A stretch of DNA of 64,000 nucleotides from Meconema thalassinum (taxonomy: Eukaryota > Arthropoda > Insecta > Orthoptera > Tettigoniidae): positions 237,724,297 to 237,788,296 of the forward strand of contig OX336396.1 of assembly GCA_946902985.2 (NCBI GenBank), read 5' to 3'. Shown here one piece after another: positions 1 to 12,148 of this stretch (position 1 is its first letter; each line of letters opens with the position of its first letter). The notes under the pieces are model-generated. The model was given only the letters and a program-made list of their open reading frames with translations, ran no database searches and had not been told where the DNA came from. A program made the position numbers and the translations under genes.

Positions 1-2800
1 ATTGTCTCTACTGGAAATATCGTAGTTCACTGTTTGAATTTTTACATAATATTAACACTCGTAGAATAAATGTTCATAGAATTTTTTAACTTTCACTTAT
101 TTTTCCAGTTTCAAAAAATATATTGTCAAAAAATATTATTATTTCTGAATCAACACAAATTATGTACACATATTAATAACATCTAAAAAGTATTTGACCT
201 TGAGCATAGCATCGAAGAACTTGTGCGAAGCACAACAAAAATTAATTGTTCTTCTGACATTAAACGTTCGAGAAGTGACTCGATTATGAACTTCAAGTTC
301 CTAACAAAATATATGATTTCTGAATCATCAACTTGATCAATAAATTGTTGAACCATTCAACTATTCCATTTTCCACTTGGAATCATTATTATGAAAAATA
401 TTTATATTCATGGCCATTTTTAGTAATTTTCACAACTTGCAATTCTTCGACAGAATGCGGAAATAAGAATTATAGCTTTATAATAAATTCATTTAATTCA
501 TGGCACTAGGATTGAAAATATCCTTCAAATTATTCGTGGTTAAAGAATTATTTTTAATTGGCAGTGGCCCATTCTATTATTTTCATAAGAACACAATATT
601 ACAACAACAACGGCAAAGGTCTTCCTCTGAAGAAGAATAAACTACTATCATGACAAATCCGGGTTCTAGCAAAATCAAAGTCTAAATGGAATCCGTAAAC
701 AAGGTTGAAATAAGAACTGATGTTTTCTAAGAAATAACCTTCGGGTCATTCATACGACGAAATGTGTAGTTCCAATACTCCTATAAACCTGAGCCATCGA
801 ACCTGCTATTTGATTGATGCTCGAAAAAACCTCCTCATTCCTGCGACTTAAACATGCGCACCTGGGAATGGCATTTCAACTACTCCACACATAAATTTTC
901 TTCCCAAAATTTATACAATAAATCAAGCCTCTGCTTGTTATCAACACTGGAAGATTAATAAACTCACAAGTTTATTTTATTTTACCATTCAGTTCAACTC
1001 GTGAATTTACCATACTTATGAAAATCTTTATTTCACTTTCGAGTGTATTTACGTCATGATTTTATATAAATACAAAAATATCCTATTTGAAACAAATATC
1101 AATTGCTTCCCGTTTCATGCCTCTCCGTGTTATCTGAAAAATATACTTTGCTCATTGCAAATATTAACTGTTCAACCAGAACTGTAATGTTGGTTGAATG
1201 CGGGCTTGCGCTAACCACTCTCCTTCGGAAAATCTCCTGTTCCAAACTAGAAATGATTAAACTACTTCATAGGCTCTCTCTCAATACATATGATTATTAG
1301 AAAATATAATATCCAAGAATTATTTAGAAAAGTTACAAAAATTATTATTATTATTATCAGTGGATTATTATTATTATTATTATTATTATTAGTTATATTA
1401 TTTTAAATATATTTAATTATTATTTCATTATGTGAGCATCCACATGTTCAAACCTTCGAATATGGAAAAAATATCCATTCCTCAACAAAAATAATTATTA
1501 ACTTTTACAGTTACATCGGCTGATTACCGTGATTTCCCAAAAATATGAAATATTCAAATAAATGCTCGATATGCTCGGTCATCGATCCTAAACTGTTCTG
1601 AGTGCTGAAAATACTCAGAATAACTCTAATAAGTCTTGCGTAAATCATTGCAAGATTTAAATACGAAGAAAAATAAATGTGTTGGTCATCTGCCGAAAAA
1701 TAGTTTGTTCCAATTAGCTAGGCATAATATAATTCAAATGTGGCTTACATTTCTTGATGGTCTTGAAGCGTAGCGAACCTGGTTTGTACCAGATTTATCC
1801 ATAGACATGCCCTATCGGACAAGCATGTATAATCCTTGTATCGGCCGCCATTATATACCCACAATCCGTCTAACAAGACATAGTGGTAATATCTCTTGAC
1901 GTTTGAAGTAACTGTTGATCCATTTTAACATTGGCTTCTGTTAACTCCATAACAGTTTGCTTAAATGGGGTCAGATCTAAGTGATCTATTCTCAGATATG
2001 TCAGTTGTAACATAACTCACGGTAATCTTTTCAGTACAAGAAAACACTGACAGTCTAAACCAATCAACGGCTGTTCTGAAGATCGTTCCCTGGGCATGGC
2101 TTCACACCATCTACCATGCGCGAAGCAACATGTAGTTTCCCTGCGTTGGCTAATGAACACCACCGTGATAGACTGGTCTTCAATGTACTGATAGATCGAA
2201 GTGGTTATTAAGTTACGAATATGAAAACTGACTGAATTGGACTTAAAATATCCAAGTATTTGATTATTACTGGACTGTGACAAAGTATTAATTCTAGACA
2301 AAGTCTAGCATATGTCCATGTGAAAATAAAAATATTTCACCAGTGTCTGTAGAAAATATCAATCACTTTAGTGATTCTCCCTGCCGGAAACTTACTAAGT
2401 TCCACTCGTAGCGCAGCACTTTTGTGACTATCACAACTTTGAAAATAACTTCTGCGTAGATCCGGCAACCATGTGCCTTGGCTCAGCGTAGTGGCACCTT
2501 GCTAGGCAAGTGCTTGTGTCGAAGTGAGCTATTGATGCCTGAGCCAGCCGGCTTTTATTCAAAACAGTCAGGGTCACGCGTCATCACGCTGAAATCTAGA
2601 AATCCTCATATCTCTGGTATCCCTGGTCCGATTTACTTGATACTAAGTGCATTCTCTTTCATTTGGCCGTGCCAGTAATCTGATCCAAGTCTCAAGTCTC
2701 TACTCCATGGTTAACTATTTAATCAATAAATAGCCTCGACCTCTGCTATTACTCGCTACGTCACTTGACATGCTCTTAGCGGTATATTCTTTCCAATTGC
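1..2800. other. AT-rich stretch without a recognised gene
   Basis: I find no convincing coding region here. Open frames are short (under 100 codons) and do not resemble known protein families. The only clear structure is a TTA/ATT microsatellite near 1340-1430. A minus-strand frame at 2017-2301 is open, but its product is unfamiliar and it lies beyond the broken end of the neighbouring LINE without looking like reverse transcriptase. Confidence 0.5.
1340..1432. repeat. (ATT)n microsatellite
   Basis: Two runs of ATT/TTA triplets separated by a short interruption (cagtgg), followed by AT-rich sequence. It is a simple repeat with no other content. Confidence 0.9.
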
Positions 2801-2834
2801 TTCTGGAAGCAATGGAGCGCGATATTCAAATATC

Positions 2835-3443
2835 TCAACTTTCAAAAGCGGCTGTAGCCTTTCCCTTGATATCTAGGTGTCTGAATCTTGGAATACCCAT
2901 TCCTAGAGTTGGGCACAGTATGTCCCAGTGTGTAGGACCATTGGAGTCTAGTAGGATTAAATTTTCAGAATCTATTAGTGTTTCAATTATTTTTCCTCGT
3001 TTATTTGTATAGTCATTGTTCCAAACGGTGCTGTGGGAGTTGAAATCACCCAAGAGAATAAATGGTTTGGGAAGTTGGTTTGTTAGATCTACTAGGTCTT
3101 GCAGGTCTATTTTCTGGCTGGAGGGGAGATATATATTGCAGATACAGAAGGAAAGTGAAAGGGAGATCATAGATGCTACTGCTTCCAATTTTGTATTTAG
3201 TGGAATTTCTTTTTGAGGAACTTTATTGCTAATGTAGGTGGTAACTCCTCCGCTTGCGTAAGTAGAATTGTTGCGGTTTTTGTAGTATGCTGTATAATGA
3301 TTAATATTAGCCACATTGTGGTCTCTAAAGTTGGTTTCTTGTAAGCAGATTATTTGAGGTTGATGTTCATTGACTAAAATTTTCAAGTATTCGTTTTGGG
3401 GGTAATACCCGTTTATATTCCACTGTAATATACTGGGATTCAT
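2835..3443 (-). pseudogene. LINE ORF2 fragment: APE-type endonuclease
   Basis: A 202-residue minus-strand frame starting at an ATG just after ORF1. It opens with ILQWNINGYYPQNEYLK, then has PQIICLQET (catalytic Glu of the APE fold) and ILLGDFNSH (catalytic Asp/Asn), as in I- and jockey-clade endonucleases that nick target DNA. After residue ~168 (GPTHW) it no longer follows the family and stops. The distal endonuclease motif and the whole reverse transcriptase are missing. The tail encoded at about 2835-2935 is probably foreign sequence joined to the LINE. Confidence 0.8.
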
Positions 3444-3465
3444 GAAGATTATTTAAATAGAAGGA

Positions 3466-4942
3466 TTATTGGCTTGGGTTCATTTCGGTTTGAGGAGTTA
3501 TAGGAGGAGAGGAGTTGCTGTCATTATTAAGTGCATTGAGTAGTTTCTTGATAAGTCGAGTGTTACTATTCTTGATGTTCTTGTCTTGATAGTAGGGATG
3601 TAGTTTGCGCATAGTCTCGATGAGTTCTTCAATATTAGATGTGTAAATGGATAAGGCATTAGGTGCTGATGCACCTTTAGTATTCTCAAAAAGACTTTTA
3701 AGTTGTAAAAAGTCACGTGAAAAGTTAGAGGGATCAGCTTCTATCACTTCTTTCACAGGGAGGAGTTGATTTGCAAAGTTAAAGGAATTCGGTTTCATTG
3801 TTTTTTTCTTGGGTGGGATTATGTCTGGAGATTTTTTGGAGCCCAGAGTAGGGAATTCATCATCTGTTTTATCATCTCCCGATATAGAGAGGGCATCACA
3901 GAAGGACTTGATGTCAGCTCTGGAAGAGATATCTGAGGAGTCACTTGGAGGTAAAGGTCGTTTTATTCCATGGTGTATGGTGGTAGACGATTCTTTGTTG
4001 ATTTCAGGTAGCGGTAGTTGTCCATTCAAGGACGTTTCCATTAGAGGAGTGTTTTGATAAGTAGGAAGGGAGTCGGTATTATTTTCAATAGTTTGAAGAG
4101 GATTCTTATCCTGTTCATGCTCCAAAGTATTGCCGGCTGTATTGGATGGTTGCTCCTTGGAAGGGGTTGGAGGTAGGTTGAAAGGTTGGTTTTCTTCGTC
4201 TGAAGGATTAGTTAGCAATGGACATGCACGGGCCAAGTGGCCTTCTTCTTTGCAAGTAAAGCAGGTTGGGATATCAGAGGAGGTGTATATCCAATAACTC
4301 GTTCCTTCGTAGCATATCTGGAATGAAGGTGGTAGTTTATTAAAGTCACAGGGTTTAACATAGAGTTGTCGGCGGAAGCTGAGTATATGTGCAAAACCTG
4401 GGATATTAATTCCAGCCTTGAGGTTAGATATGGAGGCTATTGGTTTGATATTCATTTGTTGAAGGTAGTCTGTAATGACTGAGTTAGGTAAAATAGGACA
4501 GACATTTGATAATATCATTCGTTTGTTTGGAACTGTTAGTGGACGTAGGGAAAGGTCAATGTTGTTGATGTTGATTACAGGGTGGTTTAAGGATAATTCT
4601 TGAACAAGATAGGAATATGCAGATTCTCGAATTAGAAATGCGAGATACATATCGTATGTTATCAGGACTAGTTATTTTACCAACAGTGAGGATATAATCC
4701 TTTAATGGGATTCCGTCATGTGCGTCTATGATAATTGCTTGTTCTTTACTTGGAGTTGATTGAATTACGGATGCGTAACTTGGAAGGGATTTCTTTGGTA
4801 CATTGTAGAACGAACTATTAGTAGGGTTATGTAATGGTTCGATGCCATTACTAGTAGTCATTCTTGGGTAGCGAAGGGCTTTGGACAAGCCTCGCTGAAT
4901 TACGTTATTCAATTGCCGACTTTTGTTGATTTGATCTGGCAC
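3466..4942 (-). pseudogene. LINE ORF1, gag-like nucleic-acid-binding protein (frameshifted)
   Basis: Two overlapping minus-strand frames (4942-4556 and 4650-3466) together make one gag-like ORF1. The upstream frame gives the N-terminal part. The downstream frame gives a conserved block with SNVCPILPNSVI, a basic region with FRRQLYVKP, and one CCHC zinc knuckle (CFTCKEEGHLARAC). A low-complexity Pro/Ser/Asn-rich C-terminal half follows. This arrangement is familiar from jockey/I-type ORF1 proteins, which bind element RNA. The switch between frames occurs at about 4600-4620, so a small indel has broken the gene. The upstream frame has no ATG at its 5' end and would start at a GTG, so the true start is uncertain. 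ORF2 begins 22 bases beyond the stop. Confidence 0.8.
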
Positions 4943-5154
4943 TCGTAAAACATAAAATGATATTTTTTCATTCTATATTAACAGTATATCACAGTCCTGT
5001 GTTCAATTACATGAGTAGACTCGTTGTACTCACAATTAACCTGGAAAACTTCCCAATTGAAGTCCTGCAACCAATCAATTTGAGAATAAATCAGCACACT
5101 TAATCAACACGACTGAACTCGTTCACTGCCACTTGGATTCTCCAACATAATCTT

Positions 5155-5365
5155 TGAAGTCCGTCTATTTCTGTAAGACGCAATGCCATTCCATTTATTA
5201 CATTACTGTGAACGATCGCAAGCGGCTATAAAGTTATCACGGAACCAACGTAAGCAGTAAAATTCATCAATATGTATATAATGCGCTTGAGGGGTTCAAG
5301 GGGTACTCTTGATTTTTTTCACGTGATTTACACACGGGCGGGTGTGGTACTAAAGGTCTATTATA
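5155..5365 (+). repeat. Diverged direct repeat, copy 1
   Basis: Shares blocks, in order, with 6055-6225: ccgtctatttctgt, a block ending in gttatcacggaa / gttatcgtggaa, an atgcg-ttga/ttaa start followed by ggggtcaaggggtac-type sequence, a cacgtgatttacac-type block, and tctattatatc. The two copies sit about 900 bases apart in the same orientation. They are probably copies of an unclassified interspersed repeat; the short ORFs inside are not recognisable. Confidence 0.6.
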
Positions 5366-5554
5366 TCACTATCCCTATATTATTAAATTATTATTATGAT
5401 TATTATTATTATATTATGACGTACAAGGACGAGACAAAACTCATTTTCAGCCCCTCCGTGGCTCGGAGGCTACTACGTTTTAAGGCTCTAAAACCACGTT
5501 TCTGAGATATTCCCAGAAAACTAATTTCATTTAATAAACTAATAAATAGATGAC

Positions 5555-5960
5555 GAGTACAGAAGAACACCAAATCAGGAGCTATATAGATATACTGAGA
5601 AAATCACAGATGTCGCCAGGAAGAGACGTCTGGCTTTCTACGGACATGTCTCATGGATGAACCCAACAAGTCTAACCAACCGGCTTCTCAACTACTGGAG
5701 GAATAGAAAGAGCTTGACACCGTCGCTAACAGTAGTTAACTAGGATATCCAAGAACTGAAGATAATTAAAAGTGATATTAGAAGCTGATCACATCTCAGA
5801 AAGATACTTAAACAGAAGAGTTTTCAGGACAGACCACCCTGTAAGAAAACCGGCATCATCTGGTCAAAAGAGAGAAAGGAGAAACATAGCCAGAGAATGC
5901 GCGAATATTGGGCAAACATCAAGTCCCTCGCCAAGCTGAAAAGTTTAACGTCGTGGTCCT
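5555..5960 (+). pseudogene. LINE reverse transcriptase C-terminal tail (fragment)
   Basis: Broken plus-strand frames encode RKRRLAFYGHVSWMNPTSL, NRLLNYWRNRKS and, after frame changes, QRMREYWANIKSLA. This FYGH-xx-RM-xP-xRL pattern followed by a basic SERM-type end is the C-terminal region found after the RT domain in many insect LINE proteins. It is related to the tail at 11300-11623. No RT catalytic motif is present, so it is a short 3' remnant. Confidence 0.6.
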
Positions 5961-6054
5961 CAGCTGGCCCATCCGAAAGAAGAAGAACAAGAAGAAACTA
6001 ATGAAGTAATGCAAGCCGGTAACCATGACAACAGTATCACAAGAGGTGACATCC

Positions 6055-6225
6055 AACTTTCCGTCTATTTCTGTGAAAGTTTGCAAATAGCCATAAGGTT
6101 ATCGTGGAATCAAACATAGACTGTAAAATTCAACAATGCGATTAAGGGGGTCAAGGGGTACCCTAGAATTTTTACACGTGACTTACACGTGCGATATGTT
6201 GTACAGAAAGTCTATTATATCTCCA
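6055..6225 (+). repeat. Diverged direct repeat, copy 2
   Basis: Second copy of the repeat at 5155-5365. It is recognisable by the atgcgattaagggggtcaa block, the cacgtgacttacac block and the following tctattatatc. Sequence from 6225 to about 6960 shows nothing else I can assign. Confidence 0.6.
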
Positions 6226-6969
6226 AACAGCAACATTATTTTCAAAAATTCCTGGATTGGAATAGTGTTTTTTGCAGCTTTTGGGAATTTGGGCCATTGG
6301 AGGCTAAACATCCGGAATGTTCATGCACCACAAGCCTTTATAATTTATTAAGGGGGTCTTCCTGGGGATGGGGACTTTCCATAACGGTGAGGGTCAATTT
6401 TAATTTGACATATAATGAGTTTCGTCTACGAGGTTTTCAATATTATTTTCACGTCAGGAAGTACACGTTAGGTGATTTTAGTTTGAGAGCACATTTTAAG
6501 TATTTATATGTTTGTCGACAAACGGGTTTATCGTAAAGATGACTTTGTTTGATACTGTGTGGTTGATATATATTTATGTTTATGTACGCCTATAATTCAT
6601 GTTCGGGTGCTTGGAGCATCGTAAAATTAGGTATTGTAACCATGAGTCAATACACCAATCATTTAGAATACTCTTCAACGTACTTCTCATAGAAGGGTGG
6701 GTATAAGAACAACTTTTCAAAATACACGCTAAAATAGGCGAAAAATTATCCTAGAAGGACGACCAAAGCATATGTTGCGCTTCTCAATGTGTGACACAAA
6801 ACTAGGGAGTCTATAAAGGGTCTTCGAAAACCACATTTTATGGCCCTTAAATTAACAGTGTCTGCGATATAACCAGAAAACTAACTTCGTTCTGATAAAC
6901 TTATGAGGGAATGACAAGCCCCTAACCATTGCAACAGTAGCTCAAATTATAACGTCTGGTTATTAATAC

Positions 6970-7003
6970 CGAAGACCGTTCGAAGAGCGGGTACTTCTGC
7001 TAG
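6970..7003 (+). mobile_element. Helitron 3' terminus (probable)
   Basis: The sequence ccgttcgaagagcgg can form a short hairpin and is followed by gtacttctg and CTAG, then T. This matches the terminus of Helitron A in this window (hairpin, gtactactg, CTAG, T). The 5' end of this element was not found, so its length is unknown. It may account for part of the unassigned DNA upstream. Confidence 0.5.
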
Positions 7004-7024
7004 TATTATATATAAAACCAATAA

Positions 7025-8137
7025 CCTTTTAATATTTAATTGTCAATATTCCAAGCTGTTAATGTTGGACTTGATCATGTACTACACGCGAGAATGTTAG
7101 AGGAACATCTGTTTGATTACTCACTCGTTCGCACCACGCACTGGTTTATCTCTAGCACTCTAATAAGTTGCACTCCCTCTCAGTGGCTACCTGTACAGTG
7201 TAATATTGTTCCTCCTCACATCAGGAGACAGCAAGCTCTTTCCCGCCTGTGGCGCAGAATTATGGATAATGAAGTTCTCCCAATCCACCAAGACGTCAAT
7301 CAGCCTTATACATCGGTAGCATGCTGAGCTTCTATGCCCAAGATAGCGGGTTCAAACCCGGCTGAATCCGTCGGATTTTAAGAGCGTTAAAAATCCCTCA
7401 GTATGCCTTTCTTCGGCGGGGAAGTAAAGCCGGCGGTCCCATGTCATAGATTTATGGCATGTTAAAGAACCTTCCACTAATTGCACCTGTGTGAAGCTAA
7501 ATTGGATAGGTTAAGAATGTAAACAACGCTCTTAGGTTTCTACGTTCGTTGCCAAGAGCCGACTGCAGTGGCGTCTAGTAGCTAAGTTCTGAACTTGGCC
7601 TAGTAGTCGTTGACGATGGCGCTTGGCGGCAAAAGTAGGAACTATTTGAAAAATTAAAAGTCTGCCGTCCTTACTTGAATTAAAAAAAGAAAACAGTTAA
7701 CACACACTAATACAGTCATCACATTTAACACCGGTTATCAGACAGATTCTACACACACCCAAAGTACACGGGGCTACATGACCGCGTTGTCGCAGCCCCT
7801 AACTTAAGAACCAATCAACCATCCTTATACATCAAGGTTGAAATCACAGAAACCAGCCTACAAGACGGCTATGGAACTTACTTCAGCTCCGTTCGACCCC
7901 CGAAATACATGGAAAGTTGAATGGTCTATCTCTCCACCTCGTGGCCTGATTGAAGTACTTGATCCTACCATCAAACTACCTGGATTCCATCTACCTCGAG
8001 TTGTCTGGTCCCGTCGGAACAGAATTCGATGTTGCACTGCTCGAACTGGAGCAGCCTTACATCAGTGGGGTTGGATAGACTCGCCTCGTTGTGAAAGTGG
8101 ATATGAAGTGTCAAGTGCTGGAATGCTCTCTATATAG
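7025..8137 (+). pseudogene. LINE RT C-terminal region, split by a SINE
   Basis: Two plus-strand frames, 7040-7314 and 7823-8137, join in frame once the SINE and one target duplication are removed. The product has a WLPVQCNIVPPHIRR block, LPIHQDV, a Trp-rich stretch, DPTIKLPGFHLPRVVW and a final NRIR...C/GAALHQWG block. That pattern is the C-terminal region after the RT domain of a common arthropod LINE group. The final zinc-coordinating residues are partly degenerate (SPRCESG where CDCG is usual). Upstream frame changes show that this is an old copy without its RT domain. Confidence 0.7.
7315..7822 (+). mobile_element. tRNA-derived SINE, family S1, copy 1 (5' trimmed)
   Basis: Flanked by perfect 11-bp duplications (ccttatacatc at 7304-7314 and 7823-7833). 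The head has a Pol III B-box (gggttcaaaccc). It begins inside the tRNA-like head (ggtagcatgctgag), so the first bases of the A-box region are missing. The ~450-bp body matches 12149-12655 throughout. The shared body includes gccggcggtcccatgt, gccgactgc and a 3' end rich in cacacacac, acggggctacatgac and gcagcccctaa. Confidence 0.85.
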
Positions 8138-8139
8138 TA

Positions 8140-11000
8140 AACCCTTATTGATCTACGATAAATAAGTATTCATATTTATTATTATTATTACTGCAGCCCA
8201 GGCAATACTTGAGGAAGTGGACATGGATAAAAGGCAGGCTAGCGTTTCGTAATGATTGCAACAGGAGCAGAGCTGGTAGCTATTCTTGGGGGACGGCCAG
8301 GTAAGCCGGGTTCAAGGCCAAATTGAGCAACTACTTGCACCAAAATTGGAAGCATAAAGGAATGATCACGAGTCACTTGCCACGAACATACGATTGAATC
8401 AGCCAATCACGAGAGACCAAGCCATGATCACGCGATGGACAGCGTCAGTAGTAAAACGCCCGCGGAATTGATTATCTAAAGAACCGCCGAACGGACCGAT
8501 CTCCGCACGAGTGCATTGAGACGTTTGATTTATTTGAAGAAGATTGACACTAGTCCCATATTTGTGAGATAAAAACTCTGGAAATTTTTATCCAATTCCA
8601 CCCCACTCCTCCGCCCCCTGTCAGTTTCTAATAAATAGTTTGGCATGACGCTACTCTAGGTCATTCGTTTTGGAGCCTTGAGAGGCTAACTTCACGCCCG
8701 TTTATATAGCGATTTTAACGCTCTGAATTAGTTGAAGTTATTTTATTTGTGAGCTCTGAGGAGCTAAATTCACATCAGTCGTAATAACGAATTTTAAAGC
8801 TCTAGTACATTTTATCTGAAGTCAACTTTATTTTTGCGAGCTAATATTTCACGCAGTGTGCGTGGTGACTTGTAACATTTTTCTTAAAGACGACCATTTC
8901 AGCTATGAGGGGCAAGTCTTGTAGCATCCTAATTAGCGCTCACCAGAGCGAAGGTCAACAGTACAGTACGGAAATACCGAGCAAGATAGCGAGTGCCTGT
9001 GCAGTCAAGATTTTAAACTTATTATCGAGCCAGTGACGTGGTCTCGAGGTGTATATTTTATGTACAAATTTCAGTGTATTTTTCATGTGTTTATTGTGCG
9101 TGTGTGCGAGATATCTAGGGCAAGTCTTCGCAATTAATCGCATTAGGACAATTTGTGGGCGAATTGAGCAACCTGCAAGCGATTATAGCTAGGTCATAAT
9201 AATTAACATTGAACTTTTCTGCCAAGGAGTCGATACCAAGATGCTCAAAACGTGGTTTGGAGTTGGGATGATCTTCAACGATTCAACGCAGACGACCACG
9301 ATGGAGTGTTAATCTGTCCATAGGGAAATGGGCTGAGAAGGATGTCTTAAGTTCTACAAGCTGATCGGTGATGTACAACAATTGAATTATTTCAATTATG
9401 TAGTTAGATTTGGCCGGGGAACTTTTGTAAATAGTCATGTTTCTTTTCTTGTTGTTTAGAGTTTTCCTTGCACCGACACTAAATGTTTTAAATGTACGTT
9501 GGCGCGTGGCCAAAGTGTTTGTTGTATATTTGTTTTTCTTTGAGTCATATTTAATGTGCGCGGCGTGCGTATGTGATTTTTATCCATGCAAATGCGAAAC
9601 CCGTTACATTCGATAAATGGTGCTTTATTAACGTTAATATTTGAGATAGGAAAGGGAGGTAATTACTGTAAGATATTTGCTGAACAGGTTATTATTCATA
9701 TTAGGGTTGCCAAGCGCACCAACTTAAAATGTAATTTGTAGAACACCTTCGTTCTAATTTTGATAGATTTTTTTTGAGTCCTTTTCAGGTTAACTAGTCA
9801 CGGCATAGAACGGTGGCGCCAGCATGTGGAAATTATTTATGTCTTTTTATTTCAGGGTCTGTCAAAACCCATACGTGTGATTCTGTGTGTGTTATTGTGT
9901 CAAGTGTGTGTTGATTCTACGCGAGGAGGGGGTAGAGGTCCTACCGCCCTCATATTATTTTGTTGTTGTATTTTTGATGGAAATACCGGGTGCTCTAGGG
10001 AGACCGCTGTTTCTTGTCCATATTATTCTGACACACACACACGTATTATTGTGCTTTGGGGCACACTTCTTCGAAATTCGACCCCATGTCCTGGGAGGTC
10101 GAGATTATTGACACGTGGGTTGACAGATATGCAGAGTTCCACAAACCGCCCGTTTTGCCTGGTGACTTATTTTGATAGGCAGTCCTGATTGTCCGACTGG
10201 CCCCTGTAAGCTTTCATGTAGCAAAACCTGTTCATTGTGATGGTTATATTTTTAAGCCATGATTAATTGGGGAGTTCGCCATGTGTGTAACGGCTTATTG
10301 TACGTTGTATGGGTAAAATATTGTATTAATAATGTAAATGTTGGCTGTGAGCCTATTGTTTTGTTTATGACTCGATTCATGTAATTTTAGTGACACCTGT
10401 GTGGTGTAGTGGTAAAGTACTTGTAAATTTTGACGGCGGTCATATGTGTATTTTTTTATTGGTCACGTGTTAATGTACTTGTGTTGATTTGTGTGAGAAG
10501 TCCTAAGTTTTTAGGCAGTAAATGTTGCTACGGCAATTTGATTCCAATTTCACACGGAAATTTTGTGTTGTTTATATTAGGTCTAGGAAGTGTCGGTTTA
10601 ATTTTAAGTATTGTAGTTGTGTTCCCCCGTGTCGGTCTAGCTCTAAGAAATGTGGATTCGTTGTCTGAATGATTATTCTGGATGATGACGAATCACGCAT
10701 TCGTTTGTACACATCGTGAAGCATGTAGAACGACATACGCGCATACATAGTCACTTTTGTTATTTTTCTTTTGGGACACTTGGTCCGTGTAATTAATCTC
10801 TCCTGAGATTTTGGCCTAGTTTTGGCATATTTTTTATTAAGTGGGAGTCATGATGGGAGTTTTATTTTGTTAATTGTTGAGTGTAAATATGGTGATTTGT
10901 TTATTAAATTCATTTTTTTTTACCCTGGCTTCACTCTTTCCTGCATGTTATTTTGTTATATGTTACCCTGCAAGTTAATGAAGCGCCTTGACAACAACTT
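8140..11000. other. Unassigned intergenic-like DNA
   Basis: No recognisable coding sequence. A plus-strand frame at 9826-10188 is open, but its composition is not protein-like. A short ATT run lies near 8175-8195 and a CA run near 10030. An AATAAA and several repeated gagctcta-type blocks occur at 8620-8850, which could be the end of an unknown repeat, but I cannot define boundaries. Confidence 0.4.
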
Positions 11001-11299
11001 ACGATATGAACCGATACACCCCCCGAAACTGAGTCTCATATGCTTCTTTGCAAGGATTCAATATGTACTCTGGGATCTTGGGAGAACTCCATGCTGCCAC
11101 TCCACAGCACTTGAATGGATTAAAGACCTGGCAGTCCACACACTATTTATGAAGGGTCCTAATGCTGAAAATTGTCTATTTTGTAAATTTATATATATAT
11201 TAATTACTGACTATAACAGACCACGACCTAACAAGGAAATATACACCCAAGGAAATATACACCCATGTGGAGAACATAATTCACACCATGCGCAAACGA

Positions 11300-11623
11300 C
11301 GAATGCCATTTTTGGGCATTTAAATAGAATAAATAATGACATGCTAACAAAACAAATTTTTAATAAAATTTTAAAACGTGAAAGTACAGCCATCATGGTT
11401 TACACAGACATTAAACGATCTTAAGAAAGCAGACATTGACATTACGGATACATATAGGCCTAATAGGAATTTATTTCGGGACAAAATTCAAAAAGTGATC
11501 TTCAGGGAGGAACAAGAAAGACAACGAAAGCAGCCACGGAACATTGAACAGCTCCGAAAGCAGAGATCAGAGAGGATGAAGCGAATGTGGGCAGAGAGAA
11601 AAAAGATATGTGGCAAGATTTGA
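11300..11623 (+). pseudogene. LINE RT C-terminal tail (fragment)
   Basis: Two overlapping plus-strand frames give FGHLNRINNDMLTKQIFNKI, then SWFTQTLNDLKKADIDITD, RNLFRDKIQKVIF and a basic end SERMKRMWAERKK. The order (FGH-LNR, TKxIFxxI, WF-xx-L, final ERMKRMWAERK) is the same type of LINE C-terminal region as at 5555-5960, better preserved. One frame change near 11380-11400 breaks it. Sequence upstream to about 11000 is open but not recognisable. Confidence 0.7.
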
Positions 11624-11639
11624 AGTATTGATTTTACGT

Positions 11640-12135
11640 GCTATTCGATTAAATAATCATAATTAATTACTGTCTCGTATGCATCATACTGGTTTAAGTA
11701 ATGGCCTTATGTTAGCAGTATTGGACTCGACAGGAATTCCAGATTACATGGCGGGCTGTTGACAGGCTCTTCCCTTCCCAACTGCTACTTCATCTCACCC
11801 CGCAAGTTCATGAAGCTTAGACCTGAGCAGTACATGCATTCGTCTTGAGCTCGACGCAGTTAAGTGAGGGGTGTCTCCTCCATCGCTCCGGCTCCCTACC
11901 ACTCGTACTGTACCGCGACCTTAAAGCCTCACCACATACCGTCCGTACTACTCTATACCAAGCACGAAGATACGTGGAGCTTGTGTAACAGACTTAGTTT
12001 CCACGTCCATATCGACACTGTTCTTGTCTACGTCACTGTCACACAAACAACTCATCCTGTTAACGTGAGTTTGGGGAACTTTTTCGGGGCTCCTCCGAAA
12101 AAACAGGTGCTTACAACACATAGATGTTGCGAATT
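11640..12135. other. No feature recognised
   Basis: About 500 bases between a LINE tail and a SINE. One open frame starts near 11864 but runs into the SINE, and its product is not similar to anything I know. Confidence 0.4.
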
Positions 12136-12148
12136 AGTGTTAATTTTG

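Larger units (their letters stand above)
2835..4960 (-). mobile_element. I/jockey-group LINE remnant, 3'-truncated
   Basis: On the minus strand this segment reads ORF1 (gag-like, zinc knuckle) and then ORF2 starting with an APE-type endonuclease, the order of I/jockey non-LTR retrotransposons. The endonuclease frame leaves the family pattern near position 2940, and no reverse transcriptase follows in the next 2 kb. The copy therefore lacks its 3' part. This is not the usual 5' truncation of LINEs and implies later deletion or rearrangement. The 5' end is not sharply defined; I place it just upstream of ORF1. Confidence 0.75.

Noticed and set aside
9826..10188. 120-codon plus-strand frame
   Set aside because: Rich in Cys and simple repeats, no family resemblance, no neighbouring gene structure.
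10390..10440. gtggtgtagtggtaaagta as a tRNA A-box
   Set aside because: No B-box or cloverleaf follows.
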